A DNA stretch of 64,000 nucleotides from Paraburkholderia tropica (GTDB taxonomy: Bacteria; Pseudomonadota; Gammaproteobacteria; Burkholderiales; Burkholderiaceae), in the NCBI RefSeq assembly GCF_900109265.1, contig NZ_FNZM01000001.1, positions 372,001-436,000 on the forward strand. Reading direction: 5' to 3'. The stretch's first letter is position 1. Every line of letters begins with the position of its first letter. A program made the translations under genes and the position numbers. The notes under the pieces were generated by a model. That model ran no database searches and was not told the DNA's origin. It saw only the letters and a program-made list of their open reading frames with translations. Below, one piece after another: positions 63,630 to 64,000 of this stretch.

Positions 63630-64000
63630 GCGCGGAGTCGCCGAAAGCCATTTTCTACGCGCTCGCCGCGAACGCGGGCATCGCCGTCTGCAAGTACGCG
63701 GCGGCGGCGTTCACGGGCTCCGGCTCGATGTTCGCCGAAGCGATTCACTCGACCGCCGACTGCGGCAATCAACTGTTGCTGCTGTTCGGCCTGCGCCAGT
63801 CGCGCGAACCACCTTCGCCGCTGCATCCGATGGGCTCGGGCCGCGCGATCAACTTCTATTCGCTGCTGGTCGCGCTGCTGCTGTTCTTCGTGGGCGGCGC
63901 GTTTTCCGTGTATGAGGGCGTGCACCGGCTGTTCACGCGCGAGCCGCTGCAATACGTGTATGTGGCGCTCGCGGTGCTCGGCGTGTCGGTCGTGCTGGAG
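63626..64000 (+). CDS. Cation diffusion facilitator family transporter (partial, runs off the window)
   Basis: The frame starts at an ATG overlapping the selD stop (ATGA) and is open to the end of the window (125 residues). It begins with a short cytoplasmic tail, then a hydrophobic segment. HSTAD at residues 41-45, the HSxAD metal-binding motif of CDF transporters, lies in the second segment, and further hydrophobic segments follow (FYSLLVALLLFFVGGAFSVY, YVYVALAVLGVSVVLE). CDF proteins export Zn2+, Mn2+, Fe2+ or related ions; pairing with selD is unusual. The C-terminal domain is outside the window. Confidence 0.85.
   Translation, partial: MSAESPKAIFYALAANAGIAVCKYAAAAFTGSGSMFAEAIHSTADCGNQLLLLFGLRQSREPPSPLHPMGSGRAINFYSLLVALLLFFVGGAFSVYEGVHRLFTREPLQYVYVALAVLGVSVVLE

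Overview
The window is a GC-rich bacterial chromosome segment with dense, mostly non-overlapping genes. It looks like Paraburkholderia, Caballeronia or a close Burkholderiaceae relative. The basis is the mix of a DUF4148 secreted protein, a DUF2968 protein, a Burkholderia-type trimeric porin, a beta-proteobacterial cyoABCD operon without cyoE, a complete C-P lyase locus and many LysR regulators. I see no rRNA, tRNA, insertion sequence, phage or CRISPR array. This is an inference from gene content; no 16S or other marker is present.

Left part (1-13.4 kb): an oxalate-type locus. It has a FadR-like GntR regulator, a YfdW-type formyl-CoA:oxalate CoA-transferase (frc), a fumarylacetoacetate-hydrolase-family enzyme, an unknown membrane protein, a LysR regulator divergent from an oxalate/formate-antiporter-type MFS carrier, and a second LysR gene. 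A ketopantoate-reductase-like enzyme, a LysE-type exporter, gltS and a DUF2252 protein follow. 13.6-34 kb is a mosaic of housekeeping and accessory genes: LysR, SDR, sirtuin, flavin-type oxidase, DUF938 methyltransferase, gnd, DUF4148 protein, a striking 0.6-kb tandem-repeat tract closed by a strong terminator, DUF2968 protein, NlpD-like lipoprotein, threonine aldolase, DHA2 exporter, glgP, porin, a zinc deacylase and an orphan amino-acid-binding protein.

34-42.4 kb is a phosphonate-degradation (C-P lyase) locus: phnGHIJKLM on the minus strand, with the first genes joined by ATGA overlaps, facing divergent phnF, a DUF1045 2H-phosphoesterase gene and phnN. The uptake genes phnCDE and a DMT-family permease lie 16-20 kb away (56.3-60.2 kb). 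A palindrome centred on CGTCTAGACG occurs both in the phnG/phnF gap and upstream of phnC, which suggests one PhnF regulon in two pieces. Between them sit a LysR gene, a PcaR-type IclR regulator, cyoABCD (cytochrome bo3 quinol oxidase), pcaF with a PcaR-like operator, a secreted protein, and the GABA catabolic set gabD-gabT with the divergent MocR regulator gabR.

Right end (60.5-64 kb): an M14 carboxypeptidase-like protein overlaps an alpha/beta hydrolase. They are followed by selD and a truncated cation-diffusion-facilitator gene that runs off the window.

The most unusual signals are the non-coding repeat tract at 20.2-20.86 kb, the shared phn operator, the DUF1045 enzyme placed where PhnP would be expected to act, and repeat-driven expansions inside gabR, phnH and the alpha/beta hydrolase.
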